Source of the DNA: Eubacterium sp.
GTDB taxonomy: Bacteria > Bacillota > Clostridia > Lachnospirales > Lachnospiraceae
Direction of reading: 5' to 3'
DNA: 62,301 nucleotides
Assembly (NCBI GenBank): GCA_017514785.1
Contig: JAFWIO010000038.1
Coordinates: forward strand, 1-62,301
Part shown: positions 53,624 to 62,301 of the stretch, one piece after another
Layout of the letters: each line of letters opens with the position of its first letter
Numbering within the stretch: the stretch's first letter is position 1
Position numbers and translations under genes: made by a program
Notes under the pieces: model-generated
Told to the model about the DNA's origin: nothing
Databases searched by the model: none
The model's input: the letters and a program-made list of their open reading frames with translations, nothing else

Positions 53624-54697
53624 ATGTCTGAGAGTTTAAAGAAGATAATAAAGGGAGCTATCATTTTAAGTCTAGTCTTTTTGGTAGGCTCCTTTTTTGC
53701 GCCTAATGTTAGTGCATGGACGGCCTGGAGTAAAAATTCAAAGGGCCAGTTTGTCAATAACAAGGGCAAAGTGATAGAAGGTGCCACTATGAAGGGCATT
53801 GATGTCAGTAAGTGGCAGGGAGATATTAACTGGGAAAAAGTTGCAAAGACTGATGTAGACTTTGCGATTATTCGCTGTGGATATAGGAAAAATGGCAAGA
53901 ACTACACAGACGAGTACTGGGAGGATAACGTAGAGGGTTGCGTGGAAAACAACATTCCTTACGGTACATATATTTATTCTTATGCTAAATCCACAACTGA
54001 TGCTAAAAAAGAGGCAAATCATGTTCTAAAATTGGTGGACGGAAAGAATTTATCTTTCCCTATCTATTACGATATGGAAGAAAACTCAGTAGCGTCACTA
54101 GGAAAGACAAAGATTGGAAAAATTGCATATAAGTTTATGGATACTATTAAGGCTCAAGGCTACCAAACTGGAGTTTATGCGAACCTTAACTGGTGGACAA
54201 ACTATATTCCAAGCACAGTGGCCACAGATAACTATGTTTTCAAGTGGGTTGCTAGATACAATTCATATTTAGGCTACAAAGGCGCCATAAATATGTGGCA
54301 ATGCTCATCTACGGGTAAAGTCAAAGGAATAAAAGGAAATGTTGACATAAACTTCTGGTTTGGCCCATATAAGCCAGAGTGGTTTACGAGAAATGTGGGA
54401 GCATCTTTGATCAAGCCTCCGGCAAAGGCAAAGATTACATCGATTAAAGCTGGCAAGAAGAAACTCACAGTGAAGTGGAAAAAGGTTAAAAATGCTATAG
54501 GATATAAGATCAAATATGCTACAAAGAAGAGCTGGTCAAACAAAAAGACATTACTTGTTAAAAAGAATTCCGTAAAGCTTAAGAAACTTAAATCTAAGAA
54601 GAAATATTACATCAAAGTTAAGGCATATGTCTTGAAAGAGAACAATAAAAGATTGTACGGAAATTGGAGTAAAAGAAAGAGTAAAAAGACTAAATAA
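53624..54697 (+). CDS. Secreted GH25 lysozyme with a C-terminal FN3-like domain
   Basis: The enzyme cleaves the glycan strands of peptidoglycan. The 357-residue protein has a signal peptide (about 1-31). The GH25 domain (about 55-245) carries catalytic acids in GIDVSKWQGDINW (Asp60) and YYDMEENS (Asp150, Glu152). A basic fibronectin III-like module (about 265-355, PAKAKITSIKAGKKKLTVKW) is probably wall-binding. It starts 20 bases after coaBC without a terminator between, so it may be co-transcribed with CoA genes. A strong terminator follows. An autolysin role is likely; no phage genes are nearby, so a phage lysin is unlikely. Confidence 0.9.
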   Translation: MSESLKKIIKGAIILSLVFLVGSFFAPNVSAWTAWSKNSKGQFVNNKGKVIEGATMKGIDVSKWQGDINWEKVAKTDVDFAIIRCGYRKNGKNYTDEYWEDNVEGCVENNIPYGTYIYSYAKSTTDAKKEANHVLKLVDGKNLSFPIYYDMEENSVASLGKTKIGKIAYKFMDTIKAQGYQTGVYANLNWWTNYIPSTVATDNYVFKWVARYNSYLGYKGAINMWQCSSTGKVKGIKGNVDINFWFGPYKPEWFTRNVGASLIKPPAKAKITSIKAGKKKLTVKWKKVKNAIGYKIKYATKKSWSNKKTLLVKKNSVKLKKLKSKKKYYIKVKAYVLKENNKRLYGNWSKRKSKKTK

Positions 54698-54750
54698 TCA
54701 GACAAAAATACTATAAGATTTAAATAACAAATAAATATACAAAAAATATT

Positions 54751-54779
54751 AAAAAAAGCCGAAAAAATCGGCTTTTTTT
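54751..54779 (+). terminator. Terminator after the GH25 gene
   Basis: A perfect 12-bp stem (54751-54762 with 54768-54779), loop AAAAA, ending in seven T. Confidence 0.93.
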
Positions 54780-54815
54780 GTGCTTTTTTGTATCGCAAAA
54801 TGTCCTAAAATATGG

Positions 54816-54867
54816 TATGATATAGGGGATTGTGGGGTCGTGTGTTTTGGCGAGGAAAAATACACAA
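54816..54867 (+). other. purL leader region
   Basis: TATGAT (54816-54821) may be a -10 box without a clear -35. A hairpin follows (GTGT-G-TTTT 54840-54848 with AAAA-AT-ACAC, ending near 54865). The leader does not match the guanine/adenine riboswitch or PurR box that I know. Confidence 0.35.
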
Positions 54868-54898
54868 AAAGCCCTAAGAAATTGGAGGAAAAATCGGT

Positions 54899-57800
54899 TT
54901 GGTAAGACGAGTTTACGTGGAGAAAAAAGCGCCATTTGCTATGGCTGCTAAGGAACTAACAGAGGACATTAAAGGATATTTAGGAATAGATGGACTTGAG
55001 AAAGTCCGTGTTTTGGTGAGATATGACGTAGAGAATTTGTCGGATGATACATTCGATAAAGCCCTTACGTCTATTTTTTCGGAACCACCTGTAGATGATG
55101 TGTATGAGGAGGAGTTCCCATACGATGAGAGTAAGAGTAAAATCTTTAGCGTGGAATACTTGCCAGGACAGTTTGATCAGAGAGCTGATTCAGCAGAGCA
55201 GTGTGTGAAGTTCTTGAACGAGGACGAGCAGCCTGTTATCAAATCAGCTACTACATATGTTTTGGTGGGCGATGTATCAGACGCAGAGTTTGAGAAGGTA
55301 AAGAGTTACTGTATCAACCCAGTAGATTCTAGAGAGACAGGTCTAGAAAAACCAGAAACATTAAAACAAAATTTTGAAGAGCCAGAAGACGTTATAGTCT
55401 TTGACGGTTTCAAGGACATGGAAGAGGAGCCTTTAAAAGAATTGTATGACTCACTAGGTCTAGCAATGACTTTTAAAGACTTTTTGCATATTCAGAACTA
55501 CTTTAAAAACGATGAAGACAGAGATCCAACTATGACTGAGATTAGAGTTTTAGATACTTACTGGTCAGATCACTGCCGTCATACAACATTTAACACAGAG
55601 TTAACTGATGTTAAGTTTGACGAAGGTTTTTATAAAGAGGTTATGGAGAGCACTTATGAGGATTACTTGAAAGTGCGTGACGAAATCTTCAAAGGAAGAG
55701 AAGATAAGTTTGTCTGCTTGATGGATTTAGCTTTGATGGCTATGAGAAAACTTAAAGCAGAAGGAAAGTTAGATGACCAGGAAGAGTCAGATGAAATAAA
55801 TGCATGTTCTATCGTAGTACCTGTAGAGGTAGATGGAAAGACTGAAGAGTGGCTTGTGAACTTTAAGAATGAGACTCACAACCACCCAACAGAGATTGAG
55901 CCATTTGGTGGTGCCGCTACATGTTTGGGCGGAGCTATCAGAGACCCACTATCAGGTCGTACATACGTATACCAAGCTATGCGTGTGACTGGTGCAGCGG
56001 ATCCTACAAAGTCTTTGGCGGAGACTATGCAGGGTAAACTTCCACAGAAGAAGTTAGTGCAGGGTGCTGCTGATGGATACAGTTCATACGGAAACCAGAT
56101 TGGTTTGGCCACAGGATTGGTTAAAGAAATTTACCATCCAGACTACGTTGCTAAGAGAATGGAGATTGGTGCAGTTATGGGTGCGGCTCCTCGTCGTGCA
56201 GTACAGAGACTTACATCAGATCCAGGAGATATCATCGTGCTACTTGGTGGACAGACTGGTCGTGATGGTTGTGGTGGAGCTACAGGTTCTTCAAAGATTC
56301 ACACAGAGGAGTCTATTGAAGAGTGTGGCGCAGAAGTACAAAAAGGTAATCCACCTACAGAGCGTAAGCTACAAAGATTGTTCAGAAGAGAAGAAGTTAG
56401 CTACTTGATTAAGAAGTGTAACGACTTTGGCGCAGGCGGTGTGTCTGTAGCTATTGGTGAGTTGGCTGACGGTCTTCACGTTAACTTAGATTTGGTACCA
56501 AAGAAGTATGCAGGTTTGGACGGAACTGAGATTGCTATTTCAGAGTCTCAAGAGAGAATGGCTGTAGTAGTTGATCCTAAGGATGTTGACCAGTTCCTAG
56601 CATACGCAAAAGAAGAAAACTTAGAGGCTACAGTAGTGGCTGAGGTTACAGAGAGTCCAAGACTTGTTCTTGAGTGGAGAGGAAAAGAGATTGTAAATAT
56701 CTCAAGAGAATTCCTAGATACAAACGGAGCTCATCAGGAAACTTCAGTGGCTGTTGATATGCCGGATGAAAATAAAGATTTCTTTAAGGCTGAGGAAGTA
56801 TCGGACATTAAAACTAAGTGGCTAGATACTTTGGCTGACCTTAATGAGTGTTCACAAAAAGGTTTGGTTGAGAAGTTCGACGGCTCTATTGGAGCAGGTT
56901 CAGTATATATGCCACACGGTGGTAAGTATCAGTTAACAGAGACTCAGAGTATGGTTGCAAAACTCCCAGTTCAAAAGGGTGATTGCGACACAGTTACAAT
57001 TATGAGTTACGGTTTTGACCCATACCTATCAAGTTGGAGTCCATACCACGGTGCTATTTACGCGGTTGTTGATTCTATCGCAAAGGTTGTGGCAGCAGGT
57101 GGTGACTTTAGAAAGATTCGTATGACATTCCAGGAATACTTCAGAAGAATGAGCGAAGATCCAAAGAGATGGAGTCAGCCATTCGCAGCACTTCTTGGTT
57201 CATATGATGCACAGATGGGATTTGAACTTCCATCAATTGGCGGTAAGGACAGTATGTCTGGAACATTTAACGATATTGATGTTCCACCAACACTTGTTTC
57301 CTTTGCCGTGGACGTAGCAAAAGAAAAAGATATTATCACTCCAGAGTTCAAGAAAGCTGGAGACAAAGTAGTTAGATTCAAGATTGAAAAAGACGAATAT
57401 GAGAAGCCTAACTACGAGCAAATAAAGAAAATGTATGATGCAATCCACCAGATGATTCAGGACGGCGTGATTGTGGCAGCATACACACTTGATGCCAAGG
57501 GTATTATCCCAGCTGTTTCAAAGATGGCATTTGGTAACAAGATTGGTATCACTATTGATGATTCTTGGGACGGTAAAGATTTATTTGCCCCAGGCTTCGG
57601 TGATATTGTGGCAGAGATTGCTGCGGATAAAGAAGTAACAATTGACCATGACGTAGTTGGTATGACTAATGATACAAAGACTTTGGAAAAGGGCGATGTA
57701 GTAATCGATTTGGAAGAGGCTATTAAGACTTGGGAGAAACCTCTAGAGGCAGTATTCCCAACAAGAAGTCACGATGATACATCAGACCTAGACACACCAG

Positions 57801-58642
57801 TGTACGATAAAGGTTCTATCTATGTTTGCAAAAACAAAGTGGCTAGACCTAAGGTGTTTATCCCAGTTATGCCAGGTACTAACTGTGAGTACGATACAGC
57901 AAAGGCATTTGAACAAGCCGGCGCTGATGTAATAACAAAGGTATTTAAAAACCTTACACCATCAGATATCAGAGATTCTGTAGATGCTTATGTGGAAGCT
58001 CTAAATCAGTCACAGATTCTAATGTTCCCTGGTGGATTCAGTGCAGGTGATGAGCCAGATGGTTCAGCTAAGTTCTTTGCGACAGCCTTCAGAAATCCAA
58101 AGATTGAAGAGGCAGTAACAAAGTTACTAAACGAGAGAGATGGTTTGGCACTTGGTATTTGTAACGGATTCCAGGCATTGATCAAGTTGGGACTAGTTCC
58201 AAACGGACAGATTACTGGACAGAACGAACAGGCGCCAACGCTTACATACAATACAATCAACCGTCACGTATCAAAGATGGTTTACACCAAAGTAGTTTCA
58301 AACAAATCACCATGGTTACAGAAGGCAGAACTGGGTGGAGTTTATACAAACCCTGCATCACACGGTGAGGGAAGATTTGTAGCTCCTAAGGAGGTGCTCG
58401 ATGAATTGTTTGCAAACGGACAGGTTGCTACACAGTACGTGAACGAGGCTGGAGTTCCAACTATGGATGAAGAGTGGAACGTGAACGGTTCATATATGGC
58501 TATCGAGGGTATCACAAGTCCAGACGGAAGATGCTTCGGTAAGATGGCACATATCGAGAGAAAAGGAAGAAGCGTAAACAAAAACATCTACGGCGAAGAA
58601 GATATGAAAGTCTTCGAGTCAGGTGTCGAGTTCTTCAAATAA
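54899..58642 (+). CDS. purL: Phosphoribosylformylglycinamidine synthase, single-chain
   Basis: PurL makes FGAM from FGAR, ATP and glutamine in purine synthesis. The 1247-residue single chain fuses the synthetase half and the glutaminase domain, the clostridial form, rather than separate PurS/PurL/PurQ. The ATP-binding region has NETHNHPTEIEPFGGAAT (about 322-339) and the DSMSGTF segment. The glutaminase domain (from about 985) has MPGTNCEYD, MFPGGFSAGDE, the nucleophile Cys1088 in GICNGFQ, and His1155/Glu1157 in SHGEG. The start is TTG 54899 with GGAGG 10 bases upstream; no ATG is available nearby. It is monocistronic or continues into the DUF308 gene. Confidence 0.96.
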   Translation: MVRRVYVEKKAPFAMAAKELTEDIKGYLGIDGLEKVRVLVRYDVENLSDDTFDKALTSIFSEPPVDDVYEEEFPYDESKSKIFSVEYLPGQFDQRADSAEQCVKFLNEDEQPVIKSATTYVLVGDVSDAEFEKVKSYCINPVDSRETGLEKPETLKQNFEEPEDVIVFDGFKDMEEEPLKELYDSLGLAMTFKDFLHIQNYFKNDEDRDPTMTEIRVLDTYWSDHCRHTTFNTELTDVKFDEGFYKEVMESTYEDYLKVRDEIFKGREDKFVCLMDLALMAMRKLKAEGKLDDQEESDEINACSIVVPVEVDGKTEEWLVNFKNETHNHPTEIEPFGGAATCLGGAIRDPLSGRTYVYQAMRVTGAADPTKSLAETMQGKLPQKKLVQGAADGYSSYGNQIGLATGLVKEIYHPDYVAKRMEIGAVMGAAPRRAVQRLTSDPGDIIVLLGGQTGRDGCGGATGSSKIHTEESIEECGAEVQKGNPPTERKLQRLFRREEVSYLIKKCNDFGAGGVSVAIGELADGLHVNLDLVPKKYAGLDGTEIAISESQERMAVVVDPKDVDQFLAYAKEENLEATVVAEVTESPRLVLEWRGKEIVNISREFLDTNGAHQETSVAVDMPDENKDFFKAEEVSDIKTKWLDTLADLNECSQKGLVEKFDGSIGAGSVYMPHGGKYQLTETQSMVAKLPVQKGDCDTVTIMSYGFDPYLSSWSPYHGAIYAVVDSIAKVVAAGGDFRKIRMTFQEYFRRMSEDPKRWSQPFAALLGSYDAQMGFELPSIGGKDSMSGTFNDIDVPPTLVSFAVDVAKEKDIITPEFKKAGDKVVRFKIEKDEYEKPNYEQIKKMYDAIHQMIQDGVIVAAYTLDAKGIIPAVSKMAFGNKIGITIDDSWDGKDLFAPGFGDIVAEIAADKEVTIDHDVVGMTNDTKTLEKGDVVIDLEEAIKTWEKPLEAVFPTRSHDDTSDLDTPVYDKGSIYVCKNKVARPKVFIPVMPGTNCEYDTAKAFEQAGADVITKVFKNLTPSDIRDSVDAYVEALNQSQILMFPGGFSAGDEPDGSAKFFATAFRNPKIEEAVTKLLNERDGLALGICNGFQALIKLGLVPNGQITGQNEQAPTLTYNTINRHVSKMVYTKVVSNKSPWLQKAELGGVYTNPASHGEGRFVAPKEVLDELFANGQVATQYVNEAGVPTMDEEWNVNGSYMAIEGITSPDGRCFGKMAHIERKGRSVNKNIYGEEDMKVFESGVEFFK

Positions 58643-58652
58643 GGAGTAGAAC

Positions 58653-59273
58653 ATGAACTATCTAAAAAGTTTGAAATGGGAAATGGTCGTATTCTCACTT
58701 GGTTGTATAGCAATGGGAATTCTTATGGCATTCTTCCCACAGGATGTAGAAAAAATCTTGTCATATTGCTTAAGCATTTTAATGTTTGTTTATGCAATCA
58801 GACATGCTATTGAATATTTCAGAAGAAGAGGTTTAAATGGATTCACAGCGTATGAGTTAGTGCTAGCAGTTATCTTCTTAATGCTAGGAATCTTATGTCT
58901 AACTCAGATGAGCAAACTAATCACACTGCTCGCATACTTTATAGCAGCTATCGTTTTGGTTAGCGGACTAATGAAACTGGAGAATGCATTCGACTTAAAG
59001 AGAATGGGACTAAAATGGATTCCAATGCTAGTTGTTGCATTTATATTCATCTTACTAGCAGTTATATTTATGATTTATCCTCCACAAGAGGGAAAAGACA
59101 AAGGACAGACACTAGTAGCAGCAGCTGGAATCGCACTTATCTTTGTAGGTGTCGTTAACTTTATAACAACACTAGCTATCTCAGGAAAGATTAAGAGATG
59201 GACAAAGACCCAGAGTGGTAGTCCAAAAGTGATAGACGTCGAATACGAAGACGTGGATGACGAAAACAAGTAG
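58653..59273 (+). CDS. DUF308/HdeD-like membrane protein
   Basis: The product has 206 residues with about six transmembrane helices in pairs: about 9-28, 36-50, 66-84, 90-107, 120-142, 151-172. A hydrophilic, acidic C-terminal tail ends in YEDVDDENK. This matches the DUF308/HdeD-like family by topology and by the GIxMxFFPQ and LxLGILCL patterns; no function is assigned. It lies ten bases after purL and 22 bases before a polytopic glycosyltransferase-like protein. Confidence 0.75.
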   Translation: MNYLKSLKWEMVVFSLGCIAMGILMAFFPQDVEKILSYCLSILMFVYAIRHAIEYFRRRGLNGFTAYELVLAVIFLMLGILCLTQMSKLITLLAYFIAAIVLVSGLMKLENAFDLKRMGLKWIPMLVVAFIFILLAVIFMIYPPQEGKDKGQTLVAAAGIALIFVGVVNFITTLAISGKIKRWTKTQSGSPKVIDVEYEDVDDENK

Positions 59274-59295
59274 GTTTACATAAAAAGGAGTATTT

Positions 59296-61500
59296 ATGGG
59301 AGTAGTAATGTTGATATTAGGAATAGCGTTGGCAGTTGGCATAATGCTATTCGTGAATAAAACAGAAAAAATCAGTAAGGATGTTGCAACACTGTTTATT
59401 GCATCATTTTTAGTGGGCCTTGTTTTAGAGATATTCACATTTAACTACACCACATATGAAAATATTGGACAGTCTCTAAATAAGAGCGAGAGCATAATTA
59501 CATTTAACGGAACAGAAGCAGATAGTAGCAATTCAAACTATCGAGCTCAAAAAGAAACAGGAAATGAAAAAACAGCATTCCTTGTTGGTATTCACAATAT
59601 AAATTCAAAAGTGAATGATATCTATATTGAACCAGACAAGATGATGGGGAAAGTCAAAGTAGATATTGCATATCAGGATGAAGTATTCACAAAAAACACT
59701 CCACTAGCAGATTCAGACTTGTATGTGGTTTCCGGAGTGGAAAGTACAGAGCATATAAGAGTTCATTTAGCTGGAAAAGTTTCTGCTATCAAATTAAGAC
59801 TAGAACCTTCAAGCGAAGGAGTGCAGAATGCGAATGTGAAAGTGGGAGTAAACCAAGGTATTCCATTCAACTTTAAAGCATACAGACTTATTATTGTAGT
59901 TTTAGTTTTGTTTGCTCTAGCATTAATCTACAAATATAGAAATCTTAATTACGCTGGCAAAAAATCAAAGAAGGTCAGAAGAATTGCTATTGCAAGCTTA
60001 CTAGTTGTACAAGTTTTATTCTCATTCTTTTTGGCGAACGCCCAAAAGGACGCGGAAGATCCGTTCCTATTTGAGAAAAAGACTAAGATGGTTAGTGAAT
60101 ATGACCAGTATCAAAAGTTAGCTATGGCATTTACAAAGGGCCAGACAAACCTAGATGGCTTAAGCAATAATGGTTCAGTAGAGAAGAGAGAATTAGATGT
60201 GCTTAAAGGATTGAAAGATCCTTACAAACCACAGATAAGAGATGACGAAACAAAAAAACAGCGCGTTTCATACGCATGGGATTATGCATATAACGATGGA
60301 CACTATTACACATACTATGGACCGGTTCCAGTTATATTTACTTTCTTACCATTCTATGCAATTTCAGGAGCAATGCTAACTACACGAGTGGTGACATTAC
60401 TGTTTGTAATTATTATTTCACTTCTTATGTGCTTGTTAGTGCACAACATTGCAAAGAGAAGAAAGCTTAATATGTGGACAGTGATAGGAGTAATGGCAGC
60501 ATCGCTAAGTTCCATTTTCCTAACATCAGTATTTAACGGAGCCAAGATTTATGAACTATCTCCACTAGGTGGTCTGGTTTGCATTTTGGCTGGAATCAAC
60601 CTCGTATATGAGGGAGTTCACAGAGAAAACAAAAACACATTGTTCCTAAGTCTAGGAGCATTAGCCTTTGCATTGGCAGTGGGATGTAAAGCAAGTTTCT
60701 TGCTAGCATCTATAGTGGTATTACCACTAATTCTTAACTACTTGGCAAGCAAAGGAAACAGTGATATCAAAAATAAATTTGCAAGATACTTTGCGAACAT
60801 ATTTAGCAAAGTTAATATAAAAACAATTTTGGCAGTGGCTGCACCTTACGTGGTAGTAGGAATACTACTTATGATTTACAACCAGGTAAGATTTGGAAGT
60901 CCATTTGACTTTGGAGTGGCTCATCAGCTTACAGTTTATGACACTTCATACTTCAAACTAACTAGCGTTTCAAAATTGGGAACAGTTATTCAAAATGGAT
61001 TGTTTAGACTTCCAACTACATCAGCCAACTTCCCATTCCTAAACCTACCGGATGCGGGTATTACATATCACGGATACATTTTCGCGATGGCAGGAATTGG
61101 AGTATTTGTATACCCATTCATCTGGGCGTTTGTGGGAGTGCCAGTGACAGTTAAAAACAGTTTAAAGAACAGCAAAGACAAAGCATTTGTAATAGCGGCA
61201 GCTATCATGGCTCTAGTTCTTTGTTACGTAACAATAGTAATGGGTGGCCCATCATTTAGATATTCATTGGACTTTGGTTGGGCATTCGCAATCCCATCAA
61301 TCTTTGTAATCTTTGCCGTGGAAGAATGGGCAAGGAAGAAAAATGTTTTAAGACAAGCACTACTTGGAATTTTTGTGGTATTGGCAGCCACAATCATTAT
61401 AAACACTTTGATCTCATTTAATACAACGTTTAACAACTTACACGAAATGAGACCAGACATTTATTACGACTTATTTAACACAGTAATGTTCTGGAGATAA
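59296..61500 (+). CDS. Large polytopic membrane protein, GT-C glycosyltransferase-like
   Basis: The product has 734 residues. Two N-terminal helices (about 1-22, 33-52) precede an extracellular beta-rich domain (about 60-195). Ten or more helices follow from about residue 198 to the end, with an acidic periplasm-facing loop at about 250-345 containing YAYNDGHYYTYYGPVPVIF. The acidic loop plus helical core resembles GT-C enzymes that use lipid-linked sugars; no exact family is claimed. A GGAG site precedes the ATG. It is followed after 12 bases by a DUF2079 gene, so a pair acting in surface glycan assembly is likely. Confidence 0.72.
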   Translation: MGVVMLILGIALAVGIMLFVNKTEKISKDVATLFIASFLVGLVLEIFTFNYTTYENIGQSLNKSESIITFNGTEADSSNSNYRAQKETGNEKTAFLVGIHNINSKVNDIYIEPDKMMGKVKVDIAYQDEVFTKNTPLADSDLYVVSGVESTEHIRVHLAGKVSAIKLRLEPSSEGVQNANVKVGVNQGIPFNFKAYRLIIVVLVLFALALIYKYRNLNYAGKKSKKVRRIAIASLLVVQVLFSFFLANAQKDAEDPFLFEKKTKMVSEYDQYQKLAMAFTKGQTNLDGLSNNGSVEKRELDVLKGLKDPYKPQIRDDETKKQRVSYAWDYAYNDGHYYTYYGPVPVIFTFLPFYAISGAMLTTRVVTLLFVIIISLLMCLLVHNIAKRRKLNMWTVIGVMAASLSSIFLTSVFNGAKIYELSPLGGLVCILAGINLVYEGVHRENKNTLFLSLGALAFALAVGCKASFLLASIVVLPLILNYLASKGNSDIKNKFARYFANIFSKVNIKTILAVAAPYVVVGILLMIYNQVRFGSPFDFGVAHQLTVYDTSYFKLTSVSKLGTVIQNGLFRLPTTSANFPFLNLPDAGITYHGYIFAMAGIGVFVYPFIWAFVGVPVTVKNSLKNSKDKAFVIAAAIMALVLCYVTIVMGGPSFRYSLDFGWAFAIPSIFVIFAVEEWARKKNVLRQALLGIFVVLAATIIINTLISFNTTFNNLHEMRPDIYYDLFNTVMFWR

Positions 61501-61512
61501 AGGAGAACTCTG

Positions 61513-62301
61513 ATGAAACTTAAAGAGAACAAGTTTGTAAAAAAATATTTGGAGAACGAGAAGTCGATCTTCGAGGGAATAGCGGTAAGTGTCGTTTCTG
61601 CATTAGCAATCACGGGCATTCTAACTGGCTCCTTCAAAGAAGTAACAAATATCGACTTTGTAAAAACCACTTCGCTACTTAAAGTGATTTTGATATTAGT
61701 TTTTTCTGGCGTGTTAGTAGGCGTTTTGTACAACGCTAAAAAGGTAATATCAAAAGTATTAATGTTTGGCGTGGTAATGGTTTATTTCTTGTTGGCTGGA
61801 TACTTCTCAAGCCAAGCTAGTTTCTCGAGCGCAAACAATCCAATAGCACAGATTTGTTTCTTGGCTTTATCAGGAGCGCTAGCAGTTATAGCGTTTTTAT
61901 ATGTGAAAGACGATGTCTTCAAAGTTCAGGCAAATGTTAAAGTAAATGATAAAGCATTAAAAATCTTTACAGCGATAGTAGGTGTTTGCTTGTTCGCGCT
62001 CTGTACAGTGATTGGAGTATTTAAGTATAAGGCTTACGTAGCACCAACATTCGACTATGGAATCTTTGCGCAGGGCTTTGAGTATATGAAGCAGACAGGT
62101 GTATTTAAAACAGTGGTAGAGAGAGGCTATGAACTATCACACTTTGCGGTTCACTTCTCACCAATATTCTACATCGCACTACCAATTTACTTTATATTCT
62201 CTAAACCAGAAACAGTGGCAGTAATCCAAGCGATTATGGTTGCGCTTCCAGTGCTTCCAATTTATCTACTTGGAAAACAATATAAACTAAGTAACAAAGT
62301 A
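61513..62301 (+). CDS. DUF2079-type polytopic membrane protein (partial, cut by window end)
   Basis: The frame is open from ATG 61513 (AGGAGA upstream) to the window edge, 263 codons without a stop. Transmembrane helices are visible at about 21-40, 55-74, 82-100, 110-128 and 154-174. The segment FDYGIFAQGFEYM, then SHFAVHFSPIFYIALPIYF, is typical of DUF2079, a family considered related to GT-C glycosyltransferases. The rest of the protein lies outside. It follows the 59296 gene by 12 bases in the same operon. Confidence 0.8.
   Translation, partial: MKLKENKFVKKYLENEKSIFEGIAVSVVSALAITGILTGSFKEVTNIDFVKTTSLLKVILILVFSGVLVGVLYNAKKVISKVLMFGVVMVYFLLAGYFSSQASFSSANNPIAQICFLALSGALAVIAFLYVKDDVFKVQANVKVNDKALKIFTAIVGVCLFALCTVIGVFKYKAYVAPTFDYGIFAQGFEYMKQTGVFKTVVERGYELSHFAVHFSPIFYIALPIYFIFSKPETVAVIQAIMVALPVLPIYLLGKQYKLSNKV

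Noticed and set aside
53624-54697. GH25 enzyme as a phage lysin marking a prophage
   Set aside because: It has a signal peptide and wall-binding domain, and no phage structural or integrase genes are nearby.
54831-54890. Resemblance of the purL leader (GGGTCGTGTG) to a ZTP (pfl) riboswitch
   Set aside because: Only the first few bases agree; the conserved C/G-rich 3' half and pseudoknot partner are missing.
1-62301. CRISPR arrays, tRNA or rRNA genes, transposases
   Set aside because: No spaced direct-repeat array, cloverleaf with CCA end, rRNA-like stretch or transposase motif was seen on reading the window.

Overview
The window is AT-rich DNA from a Gram-positive, low-GC anaerobe of class Clostridia, most likely Lachnospiraceae or a close relative. 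The evidence is strong AGGAGG-type ribosome binding sites, a T-box leader, rubrerythrin, a DapL-type lysine pathway, a single-chain PurL of about 1250 residues, DUF975, DUF4037/DUF4125 and BspA-like families, and lysine-rich secreted proteins. No rRNA, tRNA, CRISPR array, transposase or prophage block was seen. Most of the window is chromosomal housekeeping sequence with a few accessory stretches.

Layout. 44-1195: two small membrane proteins. 1248-6261 (minus): a complete fructose PTS operon, fruK-fruA-ptsH-ptsI. 6504-7703: a DUF1015 protein. 7776-14311: a run of secreted or membrane-anchored proteins (Lys-rich, Big2-like, a large beta-helix protein, two unknown exported proteins) that also holds an unannotated 45-residue peptide gene at 11401. 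14335-15855: rubrerythrin and serine acetyltransferase. 15954-21981: lipoprotein, two membrane proteins, the c-di-AMP synthase pair cdaA-cdaR, galE and an LCP cell-wall ligase. 21973-22238: a large nested inverted-repeat element. 22352-27302: HtrA protease, ClpX, ProRS. 27353-34381: a TPR/nucleotidyltransferase-like/DUF4125 fusion, a BspA-like membrane protein, a Ca2+ P-type ATPase and a DUF975 protein. 34446-36561: a T-box-controlled aspS. 36592-40849: RNase H, L,D-transpeptidase, glutamine synthetase, DapL. 40920-43137: a NYN-domain protein apparently started at ATT, an unknown gene behind a hairpin-rich leader, and a PRTase-like protein. 43275-47902: gatCAB-purB. 48038-49183: PPIase lipoprotein. 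49460-53603: a pantothenate/CoA operon (panG-like, panB, panC, panD, coaBC). 53624-62301: GH25 lysozyme, purL, DUF308 protein and two large polytopic membrane proteins, the last cut by the window end.

How the genes work together. The clearest link is tRNA-dependent asparagine synthesis. The T-box in front of aspS carries, by alignment to the GAA-N-codon layout of a known T-box, an Asn specifier (AAC) rather than an Asp one. The AspRS carries the Asp-His-Gly-Gly signature reported for a non-discriminating AspRS, GatCAB is encoded 7 kb away, and GlnA supplies glutamine. A second coherent unit is the pan operon, which contains a DUF2520-type reductase in the place expected of a ketopantoate reductase and has a leader with two similar hairpins. 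A third is envelope homeostasis: c-di-AMP synthesis, LCP ligase, L,D-transpeptidase, GH25, HtrA and a PrsA/trigger-factor-like foldase.

The parts that looked least explained are the 45-residue peptide, the nested-palindrome element and a smaller related hairpin before clpX, the ATT-initiated NYN gene with its neighbour, and the TPR-NTase-DUF4125 protein. No search could be run, so family names rest on recognised motifs and gene context.
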